A DNA stretch of 64,000 nt from Comamonas sp. lk (GCF_900564145.1 NZ_UOOB01000001.1:62001-126000); one strand, 5' to 3'; shown: positions 25,698 to 36,612, numbered from the stretch's first letter. Translations and numbers: made by a program. The notes: generated by a model not told the origin, from the sequence alone.

Positions 25698-25979
25698 ATG
25701 AGCGAACAAAACACCCAGGGCAATCAAATTTCTGCGGTCGAGGTCCAGCAGTACCCTGCACACTTTCAAGCCAAGATCACTGGCAAGGTGGAATATCGCA
25801 ACGGAGATGGCCCCTCGGAAATCATCCCCCTGGGCACCGAGATGCAGGTGGATACCGCCATTGCCAGCTATGTGCTGTCCTGGGTCGACCCCGAGGATCA
25901 GCAGCCCGAAACCGCCTATCTGGCCAAGCGTGAGTTTGAACTGTATGTGGAAGTCGGTGCGCTGGAGTTGACCATCTAA
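25698..25979 (+). CDS. Small conserved-looking protein of unknown function
   Basis: I do not recognise this 93-residue protein. It starts MSEQNTQGNQISAVEVQQYP and has a plausible ribosome-binding site (CAGGAGGA) eight bases upstream. It is soluble, acidic, without signal peptide or membrane helix, and alternates short hydrophobic strands (for example VDTAIASYVLSWVDPE, then KREFELYVEVGALELTI) that suggest a small beta-rich fold. It is divergent from the pirin gene and convergent with an OsmC gene. The third-codon GC bias fits a real gene. Confidence 0.7.
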   Translation: MSEQNTQGNQISAVEVQQYPAHFQAKITGKVEYRNGDGPSEIIPLGTEMQVDTAIASYVLSWVDPEDQQPETAYLAKREFELYVEVGALELTI

Positions 25980-26040
25980 ACCACCGCCCGCCTCAGCCAA
26001 AGCCCTGCCCTGCAGGGCTTTCGTTTTTGTAGCGCCGACT

Positions 26041-26442
26041 CTAGGCCAGCTCGGTTGGAATATGGATCTCTCCTTGCAGCAGCTTGTGCACCGGGCAGGC
26101 ATTGGCTACCTGCAGCAGTCTCTGACGCTGCTCTTCATCCAGCTCACCTCGCAGCGTCACGCGGCGCTTGAGCAGATTGCCCGAAGCGGGGTTGCCATCG
26201 GGGTTGAGCTGCACATCCACCTCCACACCCGTTAGCGGCCACTGTTTGCGGTCCGCATACATCTGCAACGTGACGGTGGTGCATGCCGCCAGAGCGGACA
26301 GCAGCAGCTGTATGGGATTGGGGGCCGAATCTGCGCCGCCATGCTCTTGCGGCTCATCCACATACCAGGCATGGCCCTGCGGATCGGTGAGAGTGACACG
26401 GTAAGAGGTGTCGGTGCTTTGTGCATGTGCGCTATGGACCAT
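26041..26442 (-). CDS. OsmC/Ohr family peroxiredoxin-like protein
   Basis: This 133-residue OsmC-family protein is a thiol-dependent peroxidase or related stress protein. Both conserved Cys are present: LLLSALAACTTVTLQMYADR near residue 60 and VANACPVHKLLQGEIHIP near residue 117. Length and the order of motifs match the YhfA-like OsmC branch more than Ohr. It is monocistronic. The real substrate is not inferable from sequence. Confidence 0.9.
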   Translation of the reverse strand: MVHSAHAQSTDTSYRVTLTDPQGHAWYVDEPQEHGGADSAPNPIQLLLSALAACTTVTLQMYADRKQWPLTGVEVDVQLNPDGNPASGNLLKRRVTLRGELDEEQRQRLLQVANACPVHKLLQGEIHIPTELA

Positions 26443-26593
26443 GAATGCAATTCTCCGAAGACAAAAGGCCTGCCTACTTTAGGACCACGGCCAGACAGCG
26501 GGTGTCAGTTGTACGGTACGGCCTTGTAGGCAATAACATCAATTTGATAGCCTCCATCGCTCTACCGCATTAGATTTCACGGTATTTTTAGCC

Positions 26594-27142
26594 TCAAAGC
26601 TTGGCGGATGCTGCCGCCTCGCGCGCATGCTTGGCTGCCAGCACACGTCGGCGCCAGAGAAACAAGGCCATGGCATAGCCCAGAGTATGGCCGGCCATCA
26701 GGCCAAACACCGACATGGTCAGCGGGCTGGCCACGAAGGCATGTAGACCGGATTCTGCCTCTGGCAGCGACCAGACGACTTCCACCACCCGGTAGGCAAT
26801 GCGTGCCAGAAACAGCAAAGACAAGGCAATGCCCAGATGCGTGTGCGGCGTGTAGTACAGCCCTTGCGGCGTGGGTTCGAGCCAGGTTTGCAGCCATGCC
26901 CAGCGCGACAGCAGACTGCCCGCAACCAAACCGCCGGCCAATGCCATCAAGGCATGCCACTGGCCCCAGGCGGGCCAGACAATGAGGCTCAGCAGCAGGG
27001 TGTAAATGCCCATGCTCACCCATGGCCGGTAGCGGCTGGTGCGTTGGCGCCCTACCAGCCGCTTGTAACGCGAGTGCAGCCGCCAAGCCAGCAGGGGTAG
27101 CAGCACGATCAGGGTTGCGGCGGAGGAAGGATGAACAGCCAT
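26594..27142 (-). CDS. CcdC/DUF1453-like multi-pass membrane protein
   Basis: This 182-residue inner-membrane protein has about five hydrophobic segments: residues near 9-22, 45-58, 65-80, 101-115 and 143-160. The first loop RYKRLVGRQRTSRYRP is basic. TPHTHLGIALSLLFLARIAY recalls the CcdC/DUF1453 group. I am unsure of the family. It is transcribed away from a 290-bp intergenic region and has no obvious partner, so no function is assigned. Confidence 0.7.
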   Translation of the reverse strand: MAVHPSSAATLIVLLPLLAWRLHSRYKRLVGRQRTSRYRPWVSMGIYTLLLSLIVWPAWGQWHALMALAGGLVAGSLLSRWAWLQTWLEPTPQGLYYTPHTHLGIALSLLFLARIAYRVVEVVWSLPEAESGLHAFVASPLTMSVFGLMAGHTLGYAMALFLWRRRVLAAKHAREAAASAKL

Positions 27143-27335
27143 ATGGGCTCGGCAAGTGCGGACAAGACCCCAGTTTCATTGCTTAGGCGCATGGCTGCAA
27201 GCGCTGATGGCACCTTGGCTTTTGCCACACCTGGAAGCCTTGATCTAACTATTATTTTTGCAGCGCAAACTGCTTGCCAAATCAACACTGGATGCTTATT
27301 CATGGCAGATTTTCCGCAACCATGCGCAGCACAAG

Positions 27336-27373
27336 AAAAAAAGCCAGCAAGGCGTCCCCTGCTGGCTTTTTTT
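27336..27373. terminator. Terminator after gapA
   Basis: A 13-bp stem, AAAAAAAGCCAGC/GCTGGCTTTTTTT, flanked by an A-run and a T-run, lies about 55 bp beyond the gapA stop. A repeat copy follows immediately. Confidence 0.88.
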
Positions 27374-27402
27374 GATAGCTACAGGCGCTTGTCAATCAAG
27401 CC
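27367..27402 (-). repeat. AT-rich dispersed repeat copy after gapA
   Basis: TTTTTTTGATAGCT, then AGGCGCTT-GTCAATC-AAGCC, matches the core AGCGCTT-N7-AAGCG seen at 36711 and 41401. It overlaps the gapA terminator. Confidence 0.65.
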
Positions 27403-27429
27403 CCAAGCCGTGTTTGCGAGTAATCGAGA

Positions 27430-28521
<1,092 letters not shown>

Positions 28522-28555
28522 TCAAAGCGCGCATGGAGCAGCACTTTTGCCGTAA

Positions 28556-28578
28556 AAAAGGGGCACGAGGCCCCTTTT
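28556..28578. terminator. Terminator after tkt
   Basis: AAAAGGGGC/GCCCCTTTT with loop ACGAG lies two bases behind the tkt stop. An A-run on the plus strand becomes the T-run of the tkt transcript. Confidence 0.88.
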
Positions 28579-28580
28579 GC

Positions 28581-30638
28581 TTACTTGCCAGCGTTCTGCA
28601 GAGCGACCTGCACGGTGTCGGCAACATTCTCGGCGGTGAAGCCGAAGTGCTTGAACAGCACGGGAGCAGGAGCCGATTCGCCGTAGGAGTCGATACCGAC
28701 CACGGCAGCGCAGCCGTACTTCCACCAGAAGTCGGTCACGCCCATTTCCACGGCCACGCGGGGCAGACCTGCGGGCAGCACGGCCTTCTTGTACTTCACG
28801 TCCTGCTTGTCGAAGGTCGTGGTGCTGGGCATGGAGACCACGCGCACGGCGATCTTGCGCTCGGCCAGCAGCTTCTGGGCAGCGATAGCCAGTTGCACTT
28901 CGGAACCGGTGGCGATGATGACCGCCTGGGCCTTCTTCTTGAAGCCGATGTCCTTGGGCTCGCTCAGCACGTAGGCGCCGCAGGCGATGTTGTCCAGCGC
29001 GTCTTCGCTCTTGGCTGCATAGGCCAGGTTCTGGCGGCTCAGCAGCATGGCGGTGGGCTTGTTCTTCTGGCTCAGAGCCACGGTCCAGGCCACGGCGGTT
29101 TCCGTGGTGTCGGCGGGACGCCACACGTCCAGACCAGGGATCAGGCGCAGCGAAGCCGCGTGCTCGATGGACTGGTGGGTAGGACCGTCTTCACCCAGAC
29201 CGATGGAGTCATGCGTGAACACATGGATCACGCGCTGCTTCATCAGCGCGGCCATGCGGATGGCGTTGCGGCTGTAGTCGGAGAAGGTCAGGAAAGTGCC
29301 GCCGTAAGGGATGTAGCCGCCGTGCAGCGCCACACCGTTCATGATGGCAGCCATGCCGAACTCGCGCACACCATAGTTGATGTGGCGGCCGATCTGGCCT
29401 TCTTCGGTCTTGACCACAGCACCCTTGTCATCCACGCGGAAAGCGGGGGTGGACTTGGTGTTGGTCAGGTTGGAGCCGGTCAGGTCGGCAGAGCCGCCCA
29501 GCAGTTCGGGCAAAGCTGCCGTCAGTCCTTCCAGGGCCAGCTGGCTGGCCTTGCGGCTGGCCACGGTGGCGCCGGCGTCATGGGCGTCGGAAGCGATCTT
29601 GGCGGCGGTTTCCAGGAAGTTGGCAGGCAGATCACCGGCCATGCGGCGGGGGAAGTTGGCAGCCAGTTCGGGGAAGGCCTTGGCGTAAGCGGCGAACTTC
29701 TCGTTCCAGGCGGCTTCCGTCTTGGCACCCTGGTCCTTGGCATCCCAGTCGGCGTACACGTCGGCAGGGATTTCGAAGGGAGCGGCGGTCCAGCCCAGCG
29801 CAGCGCGGGTCAGCGCGATTTCTTCGGCACCCAGAGGTTCGCCGTGGGCCTTGGCGGTGTCCTGGCGGTTGGGCGAGCCCTTACCGATGTGGGTCTTGCA
29901 GCAGATCAGCGTGGGCTTGTCGGCGCTTTGCTTGGCGGCGGCGATGGCAGCGTCCACAGCGTCCACGTTGTGGCCGTCCACGCCCTTGATCACGTTCCAG
30001 CCGTAGGCTTCAAAACGGGCGGGCGTGTTGTCGCCAAACCAGGGAGCGACCTTGCCGTCGATGGAGATGCCATTGTCGTCCCACAGGGCGATCAGCTTGT
30101 TCAGCTTCCAGGCGCCAGCCAGAGCGGCGGCTTCGTGCGAGATGCCTTCCATCAGGCAACCGTCGCCCAGGAACACGAAGGTGTGGTGATCCACGATGTC
30201 GTGCTGAACCTTGCCTTCGGTCTTGTTGAACTCGGCAGCCAGCAGCTTTTCAGCCAGGGCAAAGCCCACGGCATTGGTGATGCCCTGGCCCAGAGGGCCG
30301 GTGGTGGTTTCCACGCCGGGAGTCACGCCCACTTCGGGGTGACCGGCGGTCTTGCTGTGCAGCTGGCGGAAGTTCTTCAGCTCTTCGATGGGCAGGTTGT
30401 AGCCCGAGAGGTGCAGCAGACCGTAAATCAGCATGGAGCCGTGGCCGTTCGACAGAATGAATCGGTCGCGGTTAGCCCAGTGCGGGTTCACGGGATTGTG
30501 CTGGAGGTGGCGGCTCCACAGCGCAACCGCCATGTCGGCCATGCCCATGGGGGCGCCGGGGTGGCCGGAATTGGCTTGTTGAACGGCATCCATTGCGAGT
30601 GCACGGATTGCATTCGCCATTTGTTGAGTGTTGGCCAT
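28581..30638 (-). CDS. tkt: Transketolase
   Basis: Transketolase (685 residues) transfers two-carbon units in the non-oxidative pentose phosphate and Calvin-type pathways, using thiamine diphosphate. The N-terminal [20 protein letters not shown], the TPP motif [18 protein letters not shown] with WDDN after it, and the later [20 protein letters not shown] are diagnostic. Full length and uninterrupted. It is divergent from murU and upstream of gapA, a pairing seen in several betaproteobacteria. Confidence 0.97.
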   Translation of the reverse strand: MANTQQMANAIRALAMDAVQQANSGHPGAPMGMADMAVALWSRHLQHNPVNPHWANRDRFILSNGHGSMLIYGLLHLSGYNLPIEELKNFRQLHSKTAGHPEVGVTPGVETTTGPLGQGITNAVGFALAEKLLAAEFNKTEGKVQHDIVDHHTFVFLGDGCLMEGISHEAAALAGAWKLNKLIALWDDNGISIDGKVAPWFGDNTPARFEAYGWNVIKGVDGHNVDAVDAAIAAAKQSADKPTLICCKTHIGKGSPNRQDTAKAHGEPLGAEEIALTRAALGWTAAPFEIPADVYADWDAKDQGAKTEAAWNEKFAAYAKAFPELAANFPRRMAGDLPANFLETAAKIASDAHDAGATVASRKASQLALEGLTAALPELLGGSADLTGSNLTNTKSTPAFRVDDKGAVVKTEEGQIGRHINYGVREFGMAAIMNGVALHGGYIPYGGTFLTFSDYSRNAIRMAALMKQRVIHVFTHDSIGLGEDGPTHQSIEHAASLRLIPGLDVWRPADTTETAVAWTVALSQKNKPTAMLLSRQNLAYAAKSEDALDNIACGAYVLSEPKDIGFKKKAQAVIIATGSEVQLAIAAQKLLAERKIAVRVVSMPSTTTFDKQDVKYKKAVLPAGLPRVAVEMGVTDFWWKYGCAAVVGIDSYGESAPAPVLFKHFGFTAENVADTVQVALQNAGK

Positions 30639-30807
30639 CAGGGCGCTCCATCAAGGAGGGTGTAATTCGGGTAAGCCCGCCATTTTAAAGGAGGCCGGAT
30701 TTTCTTAGGCAGTCTGCGGGTCAATGCACTACAGTTCCGCCCAAGAACTGCACTGTTTCGCCCGCTTTCCGGCACTCGGTGCGCACCGAAAAAACTGCTG
30801 TCTGCGC

Positions 30808-31587
30808 ATGACTACCGCCACCTCCCTGCCCCACGCTTCGCCCTTTGTTCAGCCTCCTGCCATGCTGCTGGCCGCAGGCCGTGGCGAGCGCATGCGGCCG
30901 CTGACCGACGTCACGCCCAAGCCCTTGCTGACCGTGCAAGGCCTGCCCTTGCTGCAACACCATATGCAGGCGCTGGCACAAGCTGGCGTGCCGCGCGCCG
31001 TGATCAACACCGGCTGGCTGGGCGAGCAGATTCCCGCCTATTTCTCCAATGCTTTTGCTTTCAGCCCCAAGGCGCAAGAGCGTAAGCAGCTCTCACTTTC
31101 ATACTCCACCGAGCCCGCACAGGCGTTTGAGACCGCCGGCGGCATCAGCCGCGCGCTGCCCCAGCTGGCCGAGGTGTTCTGGCTGGCCGCAGGCGATGTC
31201 TATGCGCCGGACTTTGACTTTCCCGCAGCGGCCGCCCAGGCCTTTGCGCAAAGCAGTCAGCTGGCCCATCTGTGGCTGGTGCCCAACCCGGCCCACAACC
31301 CGCGTGGCGACTTCGGCCTGAGCGAAGCGGGTCTGGCCATGGATTTGCCCGAGGGCGATACCCGGGCGCGCTACACCTACAGCACAATTGCGCTGCTCAA
31401 AGCCGAGCTGTTTGCCCAGCCCTGGTTTGACCTGCCTCCAGGCAACCCCCAAGGCCTGCGCGCGCCCCTGGCCCCGCTGCTGCGCCTGGCCATGCGCGAA
31501 GGCCGGGTGGGCGCCTCGCTGTACAGCGGACGCTGGACCGATGTGGGCACGCCCGAGCGGCTGGAGCGGCTCAACCGCCCCGATTAA
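30808..31587 (+). CDS. murU: N-acetylmuramate-1-phosphate uridylyltransferase (MurU)
   Basis: This 259-residue nucleotidyltransferase matches MurU, which makes UDP-MurNAc in cell-wall recycling. The signature MLLAAGRGERMRPLTDVTPK has the GXGXRMRPLT loop and the catalytic Lys. FWLAAGDVYAPDFDF contains the metal-binding Asp, and YSGRWTDVGTPERLERL ends the protein. The start at 30808 fits best. In Pseudomonas murU follows the sugar kinase gene amgK; here no kinase gene is adjacent. A related nucleotidyltransferase role cannot be excluded. Confidence 0.82.
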   Translation: MTTATSLPHASPFVQPPAMLLAAGRGERMRPLTDVTPKPLLTVQGLPLLQHHMQALAQAGVPRAVINTGWLGEQIPAYFSNAFAFSPKAQERKQLSLSYSTEPAQAFETAGGISRALPQLAEVFWLAAGDVYAPDFDFPAAAAQAFAQSSQLAHLWLVPNPAHNPRGDFGLSEAGLAMDLPEGDTRARYTYSTIALLKAELFAQPWFDLPPGNPQGLRAPLAPLLRLAMREGRVGASLYSGRWTDVGTPERLERLNRPD

Positions 31588-31758
31588 AAAAACCTCTATA
31601 GCCTTTTTTGATATTGCACATGAAGCTATACAAACAATAGCAATCTGCCATCAACGGGACAAAGACCGCCGATGATTGGCATGACAAGCATCTGCTATTC
31701 TTGGCGGTCATTTTGAAGGGCCGCCAGACGCAGCATCGCTTGCGAGGACCTGGCATGC

Positions 31759-32604
31759 GTGATGCACATTGTTTTTTTCCTGGCCCTGGTCGCTCTGGCC
31801 ACGTTCTGCCAGAACCTGACCGGCTTTGCCTTCGGGCTGATTTTTGTCGGCATCGCCGGCGCCACGCACTTGTTGAGCATCAGCGATGCGGCCAACGTGG
31901 CCTGTCTGCTGTCCCTGGTCAATGGCGTGAGCTATCTGCGCGTGCACCGCTTCACGCCCCAGTGGGATCTGCTCAAACCCATGCTGCTCAGCAGTGTGAT
32001 CGGCGTGGTGGGCGGCGTGGTGTTACTGCACTGGCTCAGCGGCAATGCACTGAACGGCTTGCGCATGCTGCTGGGCCTGGCCATTGTGTTGTGCGCCCTG
32101 CTGCTGTTGCTGCAAAAACAGGCACAAGCCCAGTTGTCGGGCAGCACCTCGCTGTGGTTGGCCGGCCTGTCCTCCGGCGTGCTGGGCGGCCTGTTCGCCA
32201 CCCCGGGCCCGCCCATGGTCTATCACCTGTATCGCCAGCCCTTCGACCGCCTGCTGGTGCGCCACTGCCTGTTTTCCATGTTTATCACCTGCGCTCTGCT
32301 GCGCCTGGTCATGGTGGCCGCCGACGGGCAGATCACCATGCCGGTGCTGCTGTGGTCAAGCATGGCTTTTCCCGTGGTCACGCTGGTGACCTGGGTCTGC
32401 GCCAAATATCCGCCCGCCATTCCCAGGCGGATAGTGGAGTGGATGGTCTGCAGCCTGCTGATTCTCTCGGGAGTGAGTCTGCTGGTTTCCGGCTGGCAGG
32501 CGGGCGAGCCCGAGCCGGTGGTGCCGGACAACGAGACCGCCAGCCTGCCCGTGCCATCCCATCTGGCCGCCGCCAGGCTGACGGCACCGGTCTCCACGCC
32601 GTAG
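31759..32604 (+). CDS. TSUP family transporter (TauE/SafE)
   Basis: This 281-residue inner-membrane protein has about eight hydrophobic segments and the TSUP family pattern: FCQNLTGFAFGLIFVGIAG at the start and GVLGGLFATPGPPMVYHLYR in the middle, with the second repeat showing the conserved Gly-Pro-rich loop. TSUP proteins export sulfite, sulfoacetate or other anions. The GTG at 31759 is used. It lies between murU and pepP on the same strand, with gaps of about 170 and 73 bp. No substrate inferred. Confidence 0.87.
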   Translation: MMHIVFFLALVALATFCQNLTGFAFGLIFVGIAGATHLLSISDAANVACLLSLVNGVSYLRVHRFTPQWDLLKPMLLSSVIGVVGGVVLLHWLSGNALNGLRMLLGLAIVLCALLLLLQKQAQAQLSGSTSLWLAGLSSGVLGGLFATPGPPMVYHLYRQPFDRLLVRHCLFSMFITCALLRLVMVAADGQITMPVLLWSSMAFPVVTLVTWVCAKYPPAIPRRIVEWMVCSLLILSGVSLLVSGWQAGEPEPVVPDNETASLPVPSHLAAARLTAPVSTP

Positions 32605-32677
32605 TCCCCGGGCGCTATCGACATAACTTGTATATGTAAGTTGATGTACAGAGCGCTTCCGGCATTACGATAGCCGG

Positions 32678-34060
32678 ATGACTTCTGTTTATGCCCAACG
32701 CCGCGCACGCTTGGCCGCCCAGTTGGGCGACGGCGGTGTCGCCATCATCCCCACCGCTCCCGAGTTGCACCGCAACCGTGATACCGAGTATCTGTACCGC
32801 CACGACAGTTACTTCTACTACCTCACGGGCTTTAGCGAGCCCAATGCCTGCCTGGTGCTGACCAGCGACGGCCAGAGCGTGCTGTTTTGCCAGCCCAAGG
32901 ATCTGGAGCGGGAAGTCTGGACCGGCATCCGCCTGGGCCCGCAAGCCGCTGTCGAGCAGCTGGAGGTAGAACAAGCCTATTCCAGCGACGAGATCGACAC
33001 CCGCCTGCCGCGCCTGCTGGAAAACCGCGACCGCGTCTGGTTCCCGTTTGCCACCCACCAAGGTCTGGCCGAGCGGGTCGAAGGCTGGCTCTCCCAGGTG
33101 CGCGGCCGTACGCGCTTTGGTGTGATCTGCCCCACGCAGCAAGGCGATCTGTGCGCCCTGCTCGACGAGATGCGCTTGTTCAAGGACGCGCACGAGCTGG
33201 ACATCATGCGCCGCGCCAGCGCCATCAGCGCCCGCGCCCATATCCGCGCCATGCAACGCTCGGCGCAGATGATTCGCAGCGGCCAGGAGGTGCGTGAATA
33301 CCATCTGGATGCCGAGCTGCTGCACGAATTCCGCCAGCACGGCTCGCAATACGTGGCCTACGGCTCCATCGTCGCCGCAGGAGCCAACGCCTGCGTGCTG
33401 CACTATCAGGCCGACAAGGCACTGGTTCGCCCCGGCGAGCTGGTGCTGATCGATGCCGGCTGCGAGCTCGACAGCTATGCCAGCGACATCACCCGCACCT
33501 TCCCGGCCAATGGCCAATTCAGCGGCCCGCAGCGCGCCCTCTACGATCTGGTGCTGGCCAGCCAGGAAGCGGCGGTCGCCGTCACCAAGGCCGGCAATCG
33601 CTTCAACGACCCGCACGACGCCACCGTGGCCGTGCTGGCCCAGGGCATGCTGGATCTGGGTCTGCTGGACAAGCGCAAATACGGCACGGCGCAGGACGTG
33701 ATCGATTCGCGCGCCTATTTCCAGTTCTATATGCACCGTACCGGCCACTGGCTGGGCATGGATGTACACGACTGCGGCAGCTATGTGGAGCCCACGGAGC
33801 TGGGCGTGCTCAGCGAGCGCAAGGACCCGATCTCGGGCGAAATCATCGCCAACCGCCCCAGCCGCATTTTGCGAGCCGGCATGGTGACTACCGTCGAGCC
33901 CGGCATCTATGTGCGCCCGGCCCCCGGCGTGCCCGAGCAGTTTCACAACATCGGCATCCGGATTGAAGACGATGCCGTGGTGACCGACACCGGCTGCGAG
34001 CTTATCACCCGCGGCGTGCCTGTCGATGCCGATGAAATCGAAGCGCTGATGCGCGACTGA
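32678..34060 (+). CDS. pepP: Xaa-Pro aminopeptidase (aminopeptidase P)
   Basis: This 460-residue dimetal peptidase removes an N-terminal residue linked to proline. It has the AMP N-terminal domain (residues 1-130, with RDTEYLYRHDSYFYYLTGFS) and the pita-bread catalytic domain. Metal ligands are visible in order: IDAGCELDSYASDITRTFP (two Asp), HRTGHWLGMDVHD (His), TVEPGIYV (Glu) and GIRIEDDAV (Glu). Length matches E. coli PepP. The CPBP gene follows 16 bp downstream and is probably co-transcribed. The ubiH/visC genes that follow pepP in E. coli are absent here. Confidence 0.95.
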   Translation: MTSVYAQRRARLAAQLGDGGVAIIPTAPELHRNRDTEYLYRHDSYFYYLTGFSEPNACLVLTSDGQSVLFCQPKDLEREVWTGIRLGPQAAVEQLEVEQAYSSDEIDTRLPRLLENRDRVWFPFATHQGLAERVEGWLSQVRGRTRFGVICPTQQGDLCALLDEMRLFKDAHELDIMRRASAISARAHIRAMQRSAQMIRSGQEVREYHLDAELLHEFRQHGSQYVAYGSIVAAGANACVLHYQADKALVRPGELVLIDAGCELDSYASDITRTFPANGQFSGPQRALYDLVLASQEAAVAVTKAGNRFNDPHDATVAVLAQGMLDLGLLDKRKYGTAQDVIDSRAYFQFYMHRTGHWLGMDVHDCGSYVEPTELGVLSERKDPISGEIIANRPSRILRAGMVTTVEPGIYVRPAPGVPEQFHNIGIRIEDDAVVTDTGCELITRGVPVDADEIEALMRD

Positions 34061-34076
34061 AAGCAGCACCGTCCCT

Positions 34077-34853
34077 ATGACCCAAGCCACGGACCCACTC
34101 GCCGAGTACGCTCCCACCCCGAAGCAGAATCGGCGCGTGAGCATGGTGCTGTGGCTGCTGGGTCTGCCGGGTTTGCTGTCGCTGCCCAAGTCGGTGCTGC
34201 CGCAGTGGCTGCCCCACAGCCACGACAGCGCACAGCTGCCTCTGGCGCACTGGCTGACCATGGGCGCACTGGCCCTGCTGTTGGCCGTATCCGTGAGCGT
34301 GGGCCAGCGTCTGGGCTCGTATGTGGGCCTGAGCGCGCCCCTGCTCCATATCGGACTCAGCGGGCGCTCTCCCTGGCGGGCCATCCGTTTTCTGAGCCTG
34401 CCCGGCATTGCCGGCGGGGTTGCAGGAGCGGCCTGGCTGGTCACACTGGCCGTGCTCTGGCCCGAGAGCCTGTCCGTGGTCGATCCCGTCTATGCCATGC
34501 CGCTGCTGCCCAAGCTGCTGTATGGCGGCATCACCGAAGAGCTGCTGCTGCGCTATGGCGGCCTGTCTCTGGTGATGTGGCTGCTGTGGCGCCTGACCGG
34601 CGACTCCCAGCGCCGCCCCGGCTGGCGGCTGGGCTGGTTCGCGGTCATTGTCACGGCCCTGATCGTGGGCTCGCTACCCCTGCTCATGTCCTGGTCGCTG
34701 CTGGGCTCCATGAGCACCGGCGTGCTGGTGCAGCTGCTGCTGTGCGACATCGTCTACGGCGTCATGGCGGGCTTCATCTTCTGGCGCTATGGCATAGAAG
34801 CGGCCATCCTGGCCCATGTGATTTCCTATCTGCTTTCGCACGGGCTGGTCTGA
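34077..34853 (+). CDS. CPBP family intramembrane metalloprotease
   Basis: This 258-residue polytopic protein has about seven hydrophobic helices and the CPBP (CAAX protease/Abi) motifs. GGITEELLLRYGGLSLVMWL carries the EExxxR signature of the first motif, and HVISYLLSHGL gives a His near the C-terminus. The family includes CAAX-type proteases and bacteriocin-immunity proteins; the substrate is unknown. It starts 16 bp after pepP, which suggests co-expression with a cytosolic peptidase, not a direct functional link. Confidence 0.85.
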   Translation: MTQATDPLAEYAPTPKQNRRVSMVLWLLGLPGLLSLPKSVLPQWLPHSHDSAQLPLAHWLTMGALALLLAVSVSVGQRLGSYVGLSAPLLHIGLSGRSPWRAIRFLSLPGIAGGVAGAAWLVTLAVLWPESLSVVDPVYAMPLLPKLLYGGITEELLLRYGGLSLVMWLLWRLTGDSQRRPGWRLGWFAVIVTALIVGSLPLLMSWSLLGSMSTGVLVQLLLCDIVYGVMAGFIFWRYGIEAAILAHVISYLLSHGLV

Positions 34854-35175
34854 GCGGCAGCGCGAGCGCAGCGCCATTGCCAGCTTGCGGGGCAAAACTG
34901 TTTCAACGCGGCGTTTGCCGCAACGCAGCAAGCCTGGCGTCGGTCTGGAATTTCTCCTCTGACGCTTCTATTTTTGAAGCATCTATTGCTTATGAATCAA
35001 TGGCTTCAATAGATTTTCATCTTTGAACTATTGAACAGCATGCGCTAGACGCTATTGTTTCGGATGATTTCCGGGGTCTTGTAAAGCGCCCTGACTCGCA
35101 CAATGATGCAGCCATGTAACCGCTTCCGTGCAAGAATTGAAACCTAATTACATCCCTTCGCTAGAGAGACATTCC
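34854..35175. other. Intergenic region upstream of pyk
   Basis: About 320 bp without a gene. It holds a hairpin TTGAAGC...GCTTCAA (34974-34980 and 35003-35009) around TATTGCTTATGAATCAATGG, which resembles the core of the AT-rich repeat family. The rest likely contains the pyk promoter; GAGAGA at 35163-35168 is a weak ribosome-binding site. Confidence 0.5.
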
Positions 35176-36612
35176 ATGCAAGTTCGTCGTGCTACCAAGA
35201 TCGTCGCCACCCTGGGTCCGGCATCGAGTGACCCACAGCTGCTCGAGCAAATGGTGCGCGAAGGCGTGAACGTCGTGCGCCTGAATTTCAGCCACGGCAA
35301 GGCGCAAGACCATATCGACCGCGCCATCATGGTGCGTGAAGCCGCCCAGCGCGCCGGCCGCGAAGTCGCCATCATGGCCGACCTGCAAGGCCCCAAGATC
35401 CGCGTCGGCAAGTTTGCCGAAGGCAAGGTCATGCTCGAGCCCGGCGAACGCTTCGTGCTGGACGCCTCGCGTACCGAGCCAGGCGACATCAACGGCGTGG
35501 GCCTTGACTACAAGGAGCTGCCCCGCGATGTGAAGGCCGGCGACGTGCTGCTGCTCAACGACGGCCTGATCGTGCTCATCGTTGACGCCGTGCGCGGCGA
35601 AGAGGTGCACACCATCGTCAAGCTGGGTGGCGAGCTGTCCAACAACAAGGGCATCAACAAGCAAGGCGGCGGCCTCACCGCCCCCGCGCTGACCGCCAAG
35701 GACATGGAAGACATCAAGACCGCCATGTCCTTCCAGGCCGACTATGTGGCCGTGAGCTTTCCCAAGAACGCCACCGACATGGAAATGGCCCGCCAGCTGT
35801 GCAACGTGGCCGCTGCCCAGTACGGTCACAAGCCTGGTCTGATCGCCAAGATCGAGCGCGCCGAAGCCATTCCCCGCCTGGAAGAAATTCTCAAGGTCTC
35901 CGACGGCATCATGGTCGCCCGTGGCGATCTGGCCGTGGAAGTGGGCAATGCCGCCGTGCCGGCCCTGCAAAAGAAGATGATCCGCATGGCGCGCGACATG
36001 GACAAGGTGGCGATCACCGCGACCCAGATGATGGAGAGCATGATCACCAACCCCGTGCCCACCCGCGCCGAGGTCAGCGACGTGGCCAACGCCGTGCTGG
36101 ACGGCACTGATGCCGTGATGCTCAGCGCAGAAACTGCGGCCGGCAAGTACCCGCTGGAGACCGTGCGCGAAATGGCAGCCATCTGCGCCGCCGCCGAAGC
36201 CGCCGAAGACCGCGTCAAGGATGCCGACTTCAGCAATGCCCACTTCAAGCGCACCGACCAGGCGATTGCCATCGGCGCCCTGTTCACCGCCCACCATCTG
36301 GGTGCCAAGGCCATCGTGGCCATGACCGACAGCGGCTCCACCGCCCTGTGGATGAGCCGTCACCGCATCCACATCCCCATCTACGCTCTGACGCCACGCC
36401 TGGCGACCCAGCGCAAGATGGCGCTGTACCGCAACGTCAGCCCCCTGCTGATGGACACCAGCGCCGACCGCGATACCGCTCTGGATCAGGCCAAGGGCCA
36501 TCTGCTGATGCGCGGCATTGTGCAGTCGGGCGATGTCTACGCCATCACTTGCGGCGAGCCCATGGGCCAGCCGGGCGGCACCAACATGCTCAAAATCTGC
36601 CGGGTTGAATAA
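35176..36612 (+). CDS. pyk: Pyruvate kinase
   Basis: Pyk (478 residues) makes pyruvate and ATP from phosphoenolpyruvate. It starts MQVRRATKIVATLGPASSDP and has the active-site region FSHGKAQDHIDRAIM. MMESMITNPVPTRAEVSDVA and DGTDAVMLSAETAAGKYP are classic signatures, and the C-terminal allosteric domain follows from about residue 350. The frame extends upstream to 35128, but the ATG at 35176 matches family starts. A two-hairpin repeat begins two bases after the stop, before the terminator. Confidence 0.97.
   Translation: MQVRRATKIVATLGPASSDPQLLEQMVREGVNVVRLNFSHGKAQDHIDRAIMVREAAQRAGREVAIMADLQGPKIRVGKFAEGKVMLEPGERFVLDASRTEPGDINGVGLDYKELPRDVKAGDVLLLNDGLIVLIVDAVRGEEVHTIVKLGGELSNNKGINKQGGGLTAPALTAKDMEDIKTAMSFQADYVAVSFPKNATDMEMARQLCNVAAAQYGHKPGLIAKIERAEAIPRLEEILKVSDGIMVARGDLAVEVGNAAVPALQKKMIRMARDMDKVAITATQMMESMITNPVPTRAEVSDVANAVLDGTDAVMLSAETAAGKYPLETVREMAAICAAAEAAEDRVKDADFSNAHFKRTDQAIAIGALFTAHHLGAKAIVAMTDSGSTALWMSRHRIHIPIYALTPRLATQRKMALYRNVSPLLMDTSADRDTALDQAKGHLLMRGIVQSGDVYAITCGEPMGQPGGTNMLKICRVE

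Noticed and set aside
28533..30665. Long open frame on the plus strand, antisense to transketolase
   Set aside because: It is His- and Gly-rich low-complexity translation with no family resemblance, exactly opposite an unambiguous tkt gene. High-GC coding often leaves such open complementary frames.
32628..32650. AACTT-GTATATGT-AAGTT before pepP as an operator
   Set aside because: The arms are only five bases and the region is short. No regulator gene is adjacent, so evidence is too weak to call.
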